From: JAUVKA01 sp964465145
GTDB taxonomy: Bacteria > Bacteroidota > Bacteroidia > Bacteroidales > UBA12481
DNA: 53,603 bases
Assembly: GCA_964465145.1 (NCBI GenBank)
Contig: CAYXJR010000020.1
Span: 1 to 53,603 of the forward strand
Direction of reading: 5' to 3'
Part shown: piece by piece, positions 23,972 through 33,454 of the stretch
Position numbering within the stretch: position 1 is the stretch's first letter
Layout of the letters: each line of letters starts with the position of its first letter
Notes under the pieces: generated by a model
Seen by the model: the letters and a program-made list of their open reading frames with translations, nothing else
What the model was told of the DNA's origin: nothing
Databases searched by the model: none
Position numbers and translations under genes: made by a program

Positions 23972-25390
23972 ATGAAGAATAGAATATTATCATACCTGAC
24001 AACGGCTTTGGCTTTGTTATTATTGCCGCTACAACCTGCTTATCTGCAAGGATATAAGATAGATGCAACGATATCAGGGCTTAAAGATACCAGCTTGATC
24101 CTATCCTACCGATACGGTACAAAGTTCTATACTCTCGATACGGTACGCACAAACAAACAGGGGTTCGCAAGTTTCATGGATACCGTTCAGCTTGATCGCG
24201 GGATGTACCAGCTGGTTTTACCTGACAGGAGTTTCGTTGATTTTTTTATTGACGACACACAAAATTTCAGTATTCAAACTACAGTTGGCTCCTTGGTTGA
24301 AAACCTTCACTCGAATAATAATTTACCAAATGAACAGTTTTTTGTCTGGCAAGAGGAAAATCAACGGTTGAGAGTCCAGGCCCAGAATATTCAGACAAAG
24401 TTAGAATCACTTACCAGAGAAAACCCTGAATATTCTAAACTGCATAATGAACTTGTCCAGCTTAGGGAGACAAATAAAAATTTATGGGACGAAACCATAT
24501 TCAGGCTTGAGAATCAACTTCCAGGAAAATTTCTGAAAGGGATGAGGCCATTTATCGTTCCTGAAGCAGAAGTGTTGGGCACAGATGGCCAAATAGATCA
24601 AAAAGCACAATATGAATATTATAAAGAACACTTTTTTGATCCTGTTGACTTCACAGATCCCGCATTAATCCGTACTCCCCTGATACATTCAAAACTTCAA
24701 CAATTCTTTTCTAAAGTTATACCTGCAATCCCAGATACCGTCCAGGTTTATGCAGATAGGGTGATAGGCCTTTCCAGCAGTGACCCCGAAATGTTCCGGT
24801 TTGTTGTACAGTTCTTGCTGAATTTCTATTCTGACCCAAAAATTATGGGAATGGATGCAGTATACGTATACCTTGCTGAAAACTACTATTTCACTGGAAA
24901 AGCAAGTTGGGTTGATGAAGAAAACCTCAAACTTATCACCAACCGTGTCAAGGTTTTAAAACCTCTTCTGATTGGTCAACCAGCCCCTGAATTAATAGGA
25001 CTGGAAACACCAGAAGGAGAAAGGATTGATATCAAGGATATTAAGGCAAGGTATACGATCCTTTATTTCTGGGAGCCCGATTGTGCTTTTTGTAAAACAG
25101 TTACTCCCAAATTGAAGAAAATATATGACCAGTTCAAGGATAAGGACATTGTGGTAGTGGCAGTTAATACCCGGCTCGACAAGGAGTCCTGGGAGAAGTT
25201 TATTGTTGAGAACGAACTTGACTGGATTAATGTTTTCGCCCCCAACGATGTGAGAAGTGTACTGATTAATTATGAAGCTTACAATACCCCAAAAATTTTC
25301 ATATTGGATCAGGATAAAAAAATTGTTGCCAAAGACCTGGCCGTTGAGCAAACTTCACAATTACTGGAGTACCTTATAAAGAGCAAATAA
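23972..25390 (+). CDS. Exported TlpA-like thioredoxin with DUF4369/DUF5106-like N-terminus
   Basis: I choose the ATG at 23972 (472 residues) over an upstream TTG at 23963, which lies in the promoter. A signal peptide (to ~residue 25, 'PLQPAYLQ') is followed by a beta-rich domain ('ISGLKDTSLILSYRYG') like DUF4369, then a helical middle (~110-330). The C-terminal thioredoxin domain (~335-472) has active site 'WEPDCAFCK', Cys371 and Cys374, and cis-Pro 'NTPKIFILD'. Such proteins are periplasmic thiol oxidoreductases of Bacteroidota. The partner is not evident; T9SS or cytochrome substrates are possible. Confidence 0.86.
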   Translation: MKNRILSYLTTALALLLLPLQPAYLQGYKIDATISGLKDTSLILSYRYGTKFYTLDTVRTNKQGFASFMDTVQLDRGMYQLVLPDRSFVDFFIDDTQNFSIQTTVGSLVENLHSNNNLPNEQFFVWQEENQRLRVQAQNIQTKLESLTRENPEYSKLHNELVQLRETNKNLWDETIFRLENQLPGKFLKGMRPFIVPEAEVLGTDGQIDQKAQYEYYKEHFFDPVDFTDPALIRTPLIHSKLQQFFSKVIPAIPDTVQVYADRVIGLSSSDPEMFRFVVQFLLNFYSDPKIMGMDAVYVYLAENYYFTGKASWVDEENLKLITNRVKVLKPLLIGQPAPELIGLETPEGERIDIKDIKARYTILYFWEPDCAFCKTVTPKLKKIYDQFKDKDIVVVAVNTRLDKESWEKFIVENELDWINVFAPNDVRSVLINYEAYNTPKIFILDQDKKIVAKDLAVEQTSQLLEYLIKSK

Positions 25391-25395
25391 CAAGC

Positions 25396-28029
25396 TTATA
25401 GATTCCTTATTAGCAGGATTTTTTTAGTAAAGGACAAGCCATCAAGGTCAAATCTCATCAGGTACATTCCGGATACTGGAGCAAGGAATTCCAACTCAAG
25501 GTATTTGTCGTACAAAGAATAATTTGAAAACATCTTACGCCCCAGCATATCGTAAATCTGCACATCAAACTTTTCATAAACAAGATTGCTGAGGTCGAGA
25601 TAAATCCTATCACTGGTAATTCTGGGTGAAAGCTTGATCTGACTATTGTAATCTGTAAAAATATAGCCAGTTTCCATTGTAATCCCAAGGTCACTCACCA
25701 GGCCGGTAGCTTCAAACAAACTGACCCAGTTGCCATCTAAATGTGCAAAGGCCGATCCTCTTTCACTCAGACTCCTTGGAGTAGCTATTTTTGAACAAAA
25801 GAGTCCAGTCTGATTTTTAGGTACGATAAAACCCGCATATACCAGGGAATCAATCCCAACCGGATGTCTAAACCAAACAGTCTGGTTATCCGGGAAAGGA
25901 TTTTTAGAAAGTTCTACAGAATCTCGAATGATCTCATTGAACTCATCATCCCAGATAACTGCAGTAAGGTAAGTCCCGTTTACAGACCCTGGCAATTGGC
26001 CAATAGGAATGCGTATTCCGGTCGCAACACGCAGAGTATCTTTACCCGGCGAAAAAACATTTGCGAAAGCATTAATGCCAATAGTATTATTACCAGCGAT
26101 CCATCCAAGTCCGTCTAATTCAACCATATCACTGGCATATTCATCCTTAATGGCACTCATACCCGATCCAGCATATAAAATGGTTTCAGGCTCTACTTTT
26201 ATGAAATCACGATAATAAAGGGTATCGGTAAAATCCAGGTATTCAAGAACCAGGCTCACATCATAGGTGCCCAGTTCAAGGTATTGAATTTTTATAGGAT
26301 CGGGACCCGACCAGGTGCCTGGTTCTCCGCCCTGGAATTGCCAAAAAAGTGAAAGTGGTTCACCAGTAGACAAATCTGTGTATTTCACACTGCTCCCTGT
26401 TACTATCCTGTTCTGATCGGCTTTAAAAGCCAGATAATCCCGAACCAACAGGGTTTGTTGAACAGAATCCTTGCCAAAATTATTACTCACAACCAATTTC
26501 ACATCTACCTGTCCTAAACTATTAAAATGTACGACAGGTTGTTCCTGTGTTGAATGGGCAGGAATCCCATTTTCAAAACTCCATTCCCAGTAGCTGGGCT
26601 GTCCTTCAGATTTGTCCTTAAAACGAATTTGTTTACCCACAACCGGGGGGTTGGGTATATAATCAAAATTAGCCACTGGCCTGCCAGCAGCATTTGGGTC
26701 GTAACCATTCCACACCAAGGCAGCATCATTAAGGGGATCAAGCCAATATTTCAACTGTTCTTCAGGTAAAGGATAATTATCCCAGCAAACAAAAAATTTC
26801 TGAAAGTAATCATTGTAATTGTACGTACATGAGGCGTCGCCTCCTGTGAGGCTACCAATGATCTTGTGGTTCCTGTCGAATAACGGGGAACCAGAAGATC
26901 CCCCTTCGGTTGTACCAAGATCCCATCCGGGTATACGCCAGTGAGTATTGGCATCAAATCCGGAACCAAAATCACCTGTGACAATGGTTCCAAGGCATTT
27001 GGATATTTTTTTCACATCCCCGCTCGGATGATGAATACAGGTAACATTCTCATTTGATGATGATACCGTCCGGTTCCAGCCAGCATAATAGGGCTCAAAT
27101 TCAGGAGGTGGGACAATACTGAGCTCCACAAGTCCAAAATCAAGACCATCCCTGGTGGCCAGCAGATCAGAACCGGAAATGGAATGATCCAGTCTGCCGT
27201 TAGGCCCATCGCATGATGGACTTTCATAATTAAAATAGAACACCGAGGTTTCTGCTTGACTTTGAGATCCAATACAATGATTGGCAGTGTATAATAGTGC
27301 CCGGCCATCATTAGCCGTATTATTTATAAGAGCTCCAGTACAAAGCCATACACCCCCGCGTATGAACTTACAGACCGATCGTTTTCCCACCTGCCAATCA
27401 TTACCTGCCTGACAATTAATATCCACATTGCAATCCCCGGATTTACCGTAACCAGATTTAAAACCAAATGGATCTTTTATATCATGAGCAATGCGGCCAA
27501 CCCTTAAGGAAGGTTGATATTTGAGCTCACCCGCAGTAATATTAAGCTCTATTATTATCTCATCACCAGGCAAGGGGGTGGTGGCAAGCTTACCCGATTT
27601 TTTGTTATTTACATTAGTATAGGCACCCCGAATATCATCAAAACCTGGAGTATATATAAATACACTGGCACCCGGGGGTAAAGAGTATTCACTGAAGGTA
27701 ATATTCAAGGAGAAGGCACCCGCTGATTTAATTCCCAGACGGCAGATCCTTGATCCATCAGTTAATTCGTCCCATTGACCGGATTCAAGCACCGAAATAC
27801 TTGTGTCCACAGGAATAGCAAAAAGAAAAGGTTTTAGCCCGGGCTCCGAAGCCATCTTTTGTTTTCCCTGCTCCAAAGCTTCAGTGGAAAGATCAAAAAA
27901 TATTGCTTGCGCCGGAATATTATTATACCTGCTTAAAGGTGTTCCTCCACTGGCAATCTGAGCAATCACCGATTGGGGTAATAAGATTAAAATCAACAAT
28001 CCGATCTTTATCAAAATCCGTCCGCACAT
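25396..28029 (-). CDS. T9SS-exported lysyl-endopeptidase-like serine protease with PKD domains
   Basis: This 877-residue secreted protease has a signal peptide (to ~residue 24, 'SVIAQ') and a pro-region with a beta-sandwich (to ~190). The trypsin-fold catalytic domain (~200-440) has His251 ('TANHC'), Asp297 ('GLDFGLVEL') and Ser379 ('GGSSGSPLF'), close to Achromobacter lysyl endopeptidase. Cysteines occur in pairs as in that family. Two PKD-like modules (~455-620, 'DKSEGQPSYWEWSF') are followed by a jelly-roll-like region and a C-terminal T9SS sorting domain ('DLSNLVYEKFDVQIYDMLG' to 'GLSFTKKILLIRNL'). It lies 87 bp after btuG on the same strand, behind a strong hairpin, so it is probably a separate unit. 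Confidence 0.85.
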   Translation of the reverse strand: MCGRILIKIGLLILILLPQSVIAQIASGGTPLSRYNNIPAQAIFFDLSTEALEQGKQKMASEPGLKPFLFAIPVDTSISVLESGQWDELTDGSRICRLGIKSAGAFSLNITFSEYSLPPGASVFIYTPGFDDIRGAYTNVNNKKSGKLATTPLPGDEIIIELNITAGELKYQPSLRVGRIAHDIKDPFGFKSGYGKSGDCNVDINCQAGNDWQVGKRSVCKFIRGGVWLCTGALINNTANDGRALLYTANHCIGSQSQAETSVFYFNYESPSCDGPNGRLDHSISGSDLLATRDGLDFGLVELSIVPPPEFEPYYAGWNRTVSSSNENVTCIHHPSGDVKKISKCLGTIVTGDFGSGFDANTHWRIPGWDLGTTEGGSSGSPLFDRNHKIIGSLTGGDASCTYNYNDYFQKFFVCWDNYPLPEEQLKYWLDPLNDAALVWNGYDPNAAGRPVANFDYIPNPPVVGKQIRFKDKSEGQPSYWEWSFENGIPAHSTQEQPVVHFNSLGQVDVKLVVSNNFGKDSVQQTLLVRDYLAFKADQNRIVTGSSVKYTDLSTGEPLSLFWQFQGGEPGTWSGPDPIKIQYLELGTYDVSLVLEYLDFTDTLYYRDFIKVEPETILYAGSGMSAIKDEYASDMVELDGLGWIAGNNTIGINAFANVFSPGKDTLRVATGIRIPIGQLPGSVNGTYLTAVIWDDEFNEIIRDSVELSKNPFPDNQTVWFRHPVGIDSLVYAGFIVPKNQTGLFCSKIATPRSLSERGSAFAHLDGNWVSLFEATGLVSDLGITMETGYIFTDYNSQIKLSPRITSDRIYLDLSNLVYEKFDVQIYDMLGRKMFSNYSLYDKYLELEFLAPVSGMYLMRFDLDGLSFTKKILLIRNL

Positions 28030-28079
28030 GTCCTTAATTTAGGCAGGTAAAAATAGAAATATTTACCGGATAACCGAGA

Positions 28080-28106
28080 TTGGGGACATAGGGACTATGT
28101 CCCCAA
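28080..28106. repeat. Perfect 12-bp hairpin between btuG and the protease
   Basis: A perfect inverted repeat (28080-28091 with 28095-28106, arms ttggggacatag / ctatgtccccaa) with a 3-nt loop lies just after the btuG stop. A U-run does not follow on the minus strand, so it may act as a stable 3' end structure or be a REP-type element rather than a classic terminator. Confidence 0.75.
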
Positions 28107-28116
28107 GTCCCTCTTC

Positions 28117-29184
28117 TTAATTAAAAATAACTGAATTTGGAGCTATTCCAACCTCCAGTGAATCTATTCTCGATCCATCCGGGTAAAAGCGATAAAGGAA
28201 GCCGGCTTCAGTGAAACTACCGGCTGAGAGTCCAAATATTATTCCCGAGTCGGGATCAACACCAAAACCATAAAAATCCATGCCTATAAGTGGATTGGCA
28301 GGTTGGGTTAATGCGTTGATATCCAATTCATATAAACCGTCAGCCTCGGTAAAAAGGATTCTGCTTTTTGAGGAATTAGTGGTCATTCTGGCCGGCCAAA
28401 AATAGTCCCCTTTAACACCGATGTGTATCCTGTTGTCGATCTGAAGGGTGTTTGTATTCAGTCTAATCAATTCGGAATCGGTCTCTTCTTTAATCGACCA
28501 ATCCGCAGCCCATATCACCTTCCCTTTGCACAAAACCCAAAGATCATCATTAATATCCAGGGCCATGGATACCGGGGTTTGTCCAATCTTTATAGTTTCC
28601 AATAATTTGTCCTGGCTGGAATCAATAACAGAAAGGGTACTGTCATTGCCCCACCCTCCTGAATTGGCTACATAAACAAGTCCATCCTTTAATAACATCT
28701 GCTCCGGGCCAAATCCCACTGCTATAGAATCTGCAACTGTAAAACTATTCAGATCAATTACATAAACCAAGCCCTCCATGGCCCCGTTTGATACATATCC
28801 CTTTTGCCCGTCAATTCCCAAAAAATACCGCGGGTAGGATAAACCCTGTATCAATCCAACGGAGGTAAAGCTTTCCAAATCTACAACTTCAACTTTCTGA
28901 CTGTTATTGACAACTATATACCCAAGCTCACCATGTATGGTAAAAGACTGAACCACATCGCCTATAGGCCGGTTGTTAACATGGTTAAATATATTATTAT
29001 GCATAATCATGGAATCCTGATCCAAATAACTTACAGAACCATTGGAATTCCCAAATCCACCTTCGTTTGTAATAAATGCACCATGTGTAAAACCAGTATC
29101 CAGGGTATCATCAGGAATGATTTTTTCACATGAACCCAGTAAGGTTAGGATAGTCATTGCGGCAATAAAATAGCTAATTTTCAT
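28117..29184 (-). CDS. btuG: Surface beta-propeller lipoprotein, BtuG-like (cobalamin binding)
   Basis: This 355-residue lipoprotein has a lipobox 'LLGSC' near residue 19. After it, repeated blades of the YncE/DUF5074 type run to the end ('VDLESFTSVGLIQGLSYPRYF', 'VIDSSQDKLLETIKIGQTPVSM'). In Bacteroides, BtuG is such a propeller, caps the BtuB receptor and binds vitamin B12 with extreme affinity. The gene overlaps btuB by 11 bp and lies in the same cobalamin-riboswitch operon, which makes the BtuG assignment much stronger than sequence alone. Ligand-binding residues cannot be judged from here. Confidence 0.82.
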   Translation of the reverse strand: MKISYFIAAMTILTLLGSCEKIIPDDTLDTGFTHGAFITNEGGFGNSNGSVSYLDQDSMIMHNNIFNHVNNRPIGDVVQSFTIHGELGYIVVNNSQKVEVVDLESFTSVGLIQGLSYPRYFLGIDGQKGYVSNGAMEGLVYVIDLNSFTVADSIAVGFGPEQMLLKDGLVYVANSGGWGNDSTLSVIDSSQDKLLETIKIGQTPVSMALDINDDLWVLCKGKVIWAADWSIKEETDSELIRLNTNTLQIDNRIHIGVKGDYFWPARMTTNSSKSRILFTEADGLYELDINALTQPANPLIGMDFYGFGVDPDSGIIFGLSAGSFTEAGFLYRFYPDGSRIDSLEVGIAPNSVIFN

Positions 29185-31126
29185 TTTTGACTATTATTTT
29201 AGGTTTCATAAAATTAATTTTCAAGCCCAGAACACCTGAAAAACCGGGCGTTGCATAAGACCTGATCATTTGATACTGGTAGTTAAACAGGTTATTGATC
29301 TGAAAATAGTATTCGAGTTCAAATTGATTCAATTGATGTTTTAATGAAGCATGTAGATTAACCAGATGAATGGGGTTCAGCGCGTATAGAGGATTCTGAT
29401 CCCTGGTGGTATACATCTTGCTGAGAAAAGTATAATTACCACCTGCCGCAAAATTCCCGAACCCCACAGTCAGGCCAGTAAGCACCTGATGCTTCGGCAC
29501 ATAAATAACAGGTTTAGAATAATCAGGCTTATTATATTCAGCCTGAACGGCATCGATGAACGAATATTTATAGATCCATTTAATATTCCAGTTACCCAAA
29601 TAAACCTGTGATAAGCCATTGAATTCAATTCCCCTGCTGGCCATCAGTTCCTGATTTTGCGGATACCAGAATTCTTCCGCAGGGACCCATTGTATCCAGT
29701 CTCTTATTTTCTGGAAAAATAATACGGGCTCGATTTGGTTTACAAGATTTCTGCTGATCCGTTTTTCCCATCTCCAGCCAATCTCACCACCCCATCCCGA
29801 TTCAGGTAAAAGGCCGGGATTACCACCTGGCAGCCAATATCGTTCATTGAAGCTTGGAATTCTGAATTTGTTTGAGATATTCCCTCTGATCATGCTTTGC
29901 ATATCCTTCGATTTCCAGGATATTCCAAAAGACATAAGAGGTTTTGGAGGATTATAAGAATTAAACTCTTTTCTTAGCCCAACATTCCCAATCCATGAGC
30001 CAAAGCGGAATTTTGCGGCTGTAATCAAACTTACACGATTTTCCTTCCTCACTGATCCATAGGCATCTACCCAGGCCCTGGGATGCTCGGAATGTGCCCC
30101 TAGATCCACAGTCATCGTTTTACCAACAAACCATCTCCATTCCGATCTGGTAAAAATGCTTCTTGTGGTGATATGAGAATCAATAAGGTAACTCCCGGGA
30201 TTGTCAGGATTTATTTTTGTATAGTTCAGGCTATCCTTTGAGTAACCCATTTGAAGAAGAACCCGCGATGCTCCCAGAACTTTTGTAAGTTTCAGATAGC
30301 CCTTATCCGACCTGTCGGTTTGGTTTGCCGTGCCTGCCTGGTAGGAACCCATTACAGAAGGAATATCTTTATCCTTGTCCTGCAGCCACAGCCCAATATC
30401 TATTTCTGCATTTCCCCTTAATTTGATATACAAATTCTGGATCAGGCCCCATTGGGCCAGGCTGTCATTTGTCTGTCGAACCTTTGGCGACCCCGACTTA
30501 TATATATCGGTGAAGGTGAAATTATTTTCTGATTTAATTTGCTGAAAACTCGCTCTGTATTGTATCTGGTTTGTTGAGACCAGCACCGACGGCATCCATG
30601 CATGATAACCGAAACTTCCGATTTCGAATTTCATACTCATACCATACTTGTTACTCCAATCAGCCGTATTTTCAAGGGATATAGCACCGCCAAAACTTGA
30701 ATTTCCTGCCACTACACCTGATGCACCCCTTGTAATAGCTACTCTTTCCATGAATCCAGCAGGAATTAGCGATGCATCTAATGTTCCTGTAGTTAAGGAA
30801 TTTACAGGAATACCATTCCATTGAAAGAGTGTGTGGTTATCACCGGTTCCCCTGATCTTTATCCCAGCCAGGGATCCCCGGCTACCATAGGATGACACAA
30901 GTATTCCTCCATGCTGTTGAAGCATTTCCCCAAGGTTTGAAAAAGCAAAGCGATCCTGCAAAACAGTATCGAGAACCTCCCTGCGAGTATCCTCATCATA
31001 ATATGCCTGGAGATTTCCCTGGACCTGAATTTCACGCAATGAGTAGTCCACCTTCTGAGCAAAACATACAGAAGAAGCACAAATACTCAATAAAATGAGG
31101 CCATATTTATATGAAATGCTGCTCAA
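29174..31126 (-). CDS. btuB: TonB-dependent cobalamin receptor, BtuB-like
   Basis: This 650-residue outer-membrane receptor should import vitamin B12 using TonB energy. The signal peptide (~2-23, ending 'CFAQK') is followed by the plug domain (~45-155: 'LGEMLQQHGGILVSSYG', 'GIKIRGTGDNHTLFQWNGIPV', 'ITRGASGVVAG') and a 22-strand barrel to ~640. The frame opens with a TTG at 31126 preceded by aaaggaatt; there is no in-frame ATG before the signal peptide and a TAA lies 9 bp upstream, so TTG is the probable start. The cobalamin riboswitch directly upstream defines the substrate. It overlaps btuG. Confidence 0.88.
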   Translation of the reverse strand: MSSISYKYGLILLSICASSVCFAQKVDYSLREIQVQGNLQAYYDEDTRREVLDTVLQDRFAFSNLGEMLQQHGGILVSSYGSRGSLAGIKIRGTGDNHTLFQWNGIPVNSLTTGTLDASLIPAGFMERVAITRGASGVVAGNSSFGGAISLENTADWSNKYGMSMKFEIGSFGYHAWMPSVLVSTNQIQYRASFQQIKSENNFTFTDIYKSGSPKVRQTNDSLAQWGLIQNLYIKLRGNAEIDIGLWLQDKDKDIPSVMGSYQAGTANQTDRSDKGYLKLTKVLGASRVLLQMGYSKDSLNYTKINPDNPGSYLIDSHITTRSIFTRSEWRWFVGKTMTVDLGAHSEHPRAWVDAYGSVRKENRVSLITAAKFRFGSWIGNVGLRKEFNSYNPPKPLMSFGISWKSKDMQSMIRGNISNKFRIPSFNERYWLPGGNPGLLPESGWGGEIGWRWEKRISRNLVNQIEPVLFFQKIRDWIQWVPAEEFWYPQNQELMASRGIEFNGLSQVYLGNWNIKWIYKYSFIDAVQAEYNKPDYSKPVIYVPKHQVLTGLTVGFGNFAAGGNYTFLSKMYTTRDQNPLYALNPIHLVNLHASLKHQLNQFELEYYFQINNLFNYQYQMIRSYATPGFSGVLGLKINFMKPKIIVKNEN

Positions 31127-31144
31127 ATTCCTTTAAGGTTTATT

Positions 31145-31340
31145 CCGAACCACTGGGTATAACAGTATTGGCAGGTCTTCTGGCTTACCCCCCTTTTCAA
31201 CGCCTTCCCATCCCGTTAACGGGAAAGTGGCCGGGATGTCGAAAAGGTCTGCAGGGCTTACAGCAGCGGAAACTGCCCAGGTCTTGCACCTGGTTCCCAA
31301 TTAATCACCTGAACCGACCAGTCCAGGCAAACCAATACAG
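31145..31340 (-). ncRNA. Cobalamin riboswitch
   Basis: On the minus strand this ~195-base leader carries the B12 box at 31170-31184 (gccagaagacctgcc), the conserved core near 31235-31265 (gctgctgtaagccctgc) and, 5' of it, the segments 'gggaaccaggtgcaag' and 'cctgggcagttt' that form adjoining stems. A long hairpin near 31205-31230 (ttcccgttaacggga) is a peripheral arm. It ends just before the TTG start of btuB, so it would repress uptake genes when adenosyl- or related cobalamin is plentiful, probably at translation initiation. Boundaries are approximate. Confidence 0.9.
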
Positions 31341-31342
31341 TG

Positions 31343-31350
31343 CAAAAGTA
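31343..31350 (-). promoter_or_regulatory. Promoter -7 element for the riboswitch-btuB-btuG operon
   Basis: On the minus strand TACTTTTG matches TAnnTTTG and lies just before the riboswitch aptamer. A TTG lies 16 bp further upstream (31367-31369), a shorter spacer than the 19-21 bp ideal. Confidence 0.55.
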
Positions 31351-31426
31351 ATTAAAAATAATTGAGCAATCTTACTAAGAAAAAATATTTTCAATTTTGA
31401 ATTTGTATTTTTAACCAAAACTCACA

Positions 31427-33442
31427 ATGATGGATAAAATCCGGATCCATGATAGAATAAAAGAACTAAGGGAACAACTGAATTTTCATAACAACCAGTA
31501 TTATGTTCTTAATCAACCCCTTATTTCTGATTATGATTTCGATCAGAGGATGAAGGAGTTGGAGAAGTTGGAAAATACCTGTCCGGAATTTGATGATCCT
31601 CTTTCACCCACACAAAGAGTTGGGAATGATATCAACCAGAAGTTTGTACAAAGGCAACATAAATTTCCCATGTTGTCCCTCGGGAATACGTATTCCACTG
31701 ATGATCTCATCGAATTTGACCAAAGAGTTAAAAATAACCTGGCTGGACCGTATGTTTACACATGCGAGTTAAAGTACGATGGAACCGCCATTAGCCTGAC
31801 ATATCTCGAAGGAAGGCTGGCTTATGGTGTTACCAGAGGGGATGGGGAAAAAGGGGATGATGTGACGGAAAATATAAAAACCATTAGAAGTATTCCCCTC
31901 ATGCTCAGTGGGAACGATTACCCTGAAGAGTTTGAGATCAGAGGTGAGATTTTTATGCCAAAAGACGGATTTTATAAATTAAACCAGGAACGAAACGAAA
32001 TAGGAGAACCTAGTTTTGCCAACCCAAGAAATGCAGCATCTGGTAGTCTGAAAATGATAAATTCGTCGCAGGTGGCACGCAGGCCGCTTGACTGTTTCCT
32101 GTACCATTTGGCGGGTGAAAAATTACCCTACTCATCTCATTATGAAAACTTACAAAAAGCCCGGGAATGGGGTTTTAAAATACCTGAATATAATGAATTG
32201 CATGATACCCTCGATGGTGTGCTAAAGTTTATTGATCATTGGCAGTCGGCCAGAAAAAATCTCCCTTTTGAAATAGATGGAGTTGTGATTAAGCTAAATG
32301 ATCTGAGCCAGCAAAGAGTTTTAGGATTTACTGCCAAATCACCACGCTGGGCAATTTCCTATAAATTCCCGGCCGAACAGGTTGAAACAGTTTTAGAATC
32401 CGTTGATTTTCAGGTTGGGAGATCAGGGGCCGTAACACCCGTGGCCAATTTAAAACCAGTATTGCTGGCTGGAACCACCGTTAAAAGAGCCTCTATTCAT
32501 AATGCCGACCAAATAAGAATGCTTGATTTGCACTATAATGATATTGTAAGAATTGAAAAGGGTGGAGAGATCATTCCCAAAATAATTAGCGTAAATATCG
32601 ATGAAAGGCAATCAGAAACTTTTCCAGTAGAATTTATTACTCATTGTCCGGAATGTGGAACGGCTCTCGTACGGGAACTTGGAGAGGCACGGCATTATTG
32701 TCCGAACGAACTTAACTGCCCACCCCAGATAAAAGGACGAATCGAGCATTATATAAGTCGTAAGGCCTTAAATATAGATGGGTTAGGCCAGGAAACAGTG
32801 GATCTACTGTTTCAAAAAGGACTGGTAAAAACTCCTGCCGATTTATATGAACTCCTTCCTTCCGATCTGGAGGGCCTTGAAGGCCTTGGCGAAAAATCTA
32901 CTGCTAACATCCTGGGATCCATAGAATCTTCGAAGATGATTCCCTTTCAAAGAGTTCTTTATGGCATTGGAATACGATTTGTCGGGGAAACTGTGGCCAA
33001 ACGACTGGCTTATTCTTTGAAGTCTATGGAAGGGATAATTGGAGCATCGCGTGAAAGGCTGCTTGAAGTAAATGATATCGGTGAGAGAATTGCCGATAGC
33101 CTGATTCATTACTTCCAGCAAGAGCAAAACCAGATCCTAATAAACCGCTTATCCGCAACGGGTTTACAAATGAAAATCGAAGAAACTGGTTTTAGTCATA
33201 TCAATATCCTGGATAGTAAAATTTTCGTGGTTTCAGGGGTATTCCAAAAAATTTCCAGAGATGAATTAAAAAGCCTTATAGAAGAGAATGGTGGCAAAAA
33301 TTCAGGATCAATATCCTCAAAAACATCCTATATTATTGCAGGTTCAAACATGGGGCCCGGGAAAAAAGAGAAAGCCCGAAAATTGGGAATTCCAATCATC
33401 AGTGAAGATGATTTCCTGGCTATGATTGATTATAAAATTTAA
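31427..33442 (+). CDS. ligA: NAD-dependent DNA ligase
   Basis: This 671-residue enzyme seals nicks in replication and repair using NAD. The Ia domain is at the N-terminus ('NNQYYVLNQPLISDYDFD'). The adenylation lysine lies in 'ELKYDGTAISLTY' (residue 116 from the first ATG, 115 from the second). The OB domain, zinc finger (CPECG ... CPNELNCP, near residues 408-432), HhH region and C-terminal BRCT (~592-671) are in the usual order. Full length. Two ATGs lie side by side at 31427 and 31430; either could start. Confidence 0.97.
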   Translation: MMDKIRIHDRIKELREQLNFHNNQYYVLNQPLISDYDFDQRMKELEKLENTCPEFDDPLSPTQRVGNDINQKFVQRQHKFPMLSLGNTYSTDDLIEFDQRVKNNLAGPYVYTCELKYDGTAISLTYLEGRLAYGVTRGDGEKGDDVTENIKTIRSIPLMLSGNDYPEEFEIRGEIFMPKDGFYKLNQERNEIGEPSFANPRNAASGSLKMINSSQVARRPLDCFLYHLAGEKLPYSSHYENLQKAREWGFKIPEYNELHDTLDGVLKFIDHWQSARKNLPFEIDGVVIKLNDLSQQRVLGFTAKSPRWAISYKFPAEQVETVLESVDFQVGRSGAVTPVANLKPVLLAGTTVKRASIHNADQIRMLDLHYNDIVRIEKGGEIIPKIISVNIDERQSETFPVEFITHCPECGTALVRELGEARHYCPNELNCPPQIKGRIEHYISRKALNIDGLGQETVDLLFQKGLVKTPADLYELLPSDLEGLEGLGEKSTANILGSIESSKMIPFQRVLYGIGIRFVGETVAKRLAYSLKSMEGIIGASRERLLEVNDIGERIADSLIHYFQQEQNQILINRLSATGLQMKIEETGFSHINILDSKIFVVSGVFQKISRDELKSLIEENGGKNSGSISSKTSYIIAGSNMGPGKKEKARKLGIPIISEDDFLAMIDYKI

Positions 33443-33454
33443 TAAGTTTGTGGA

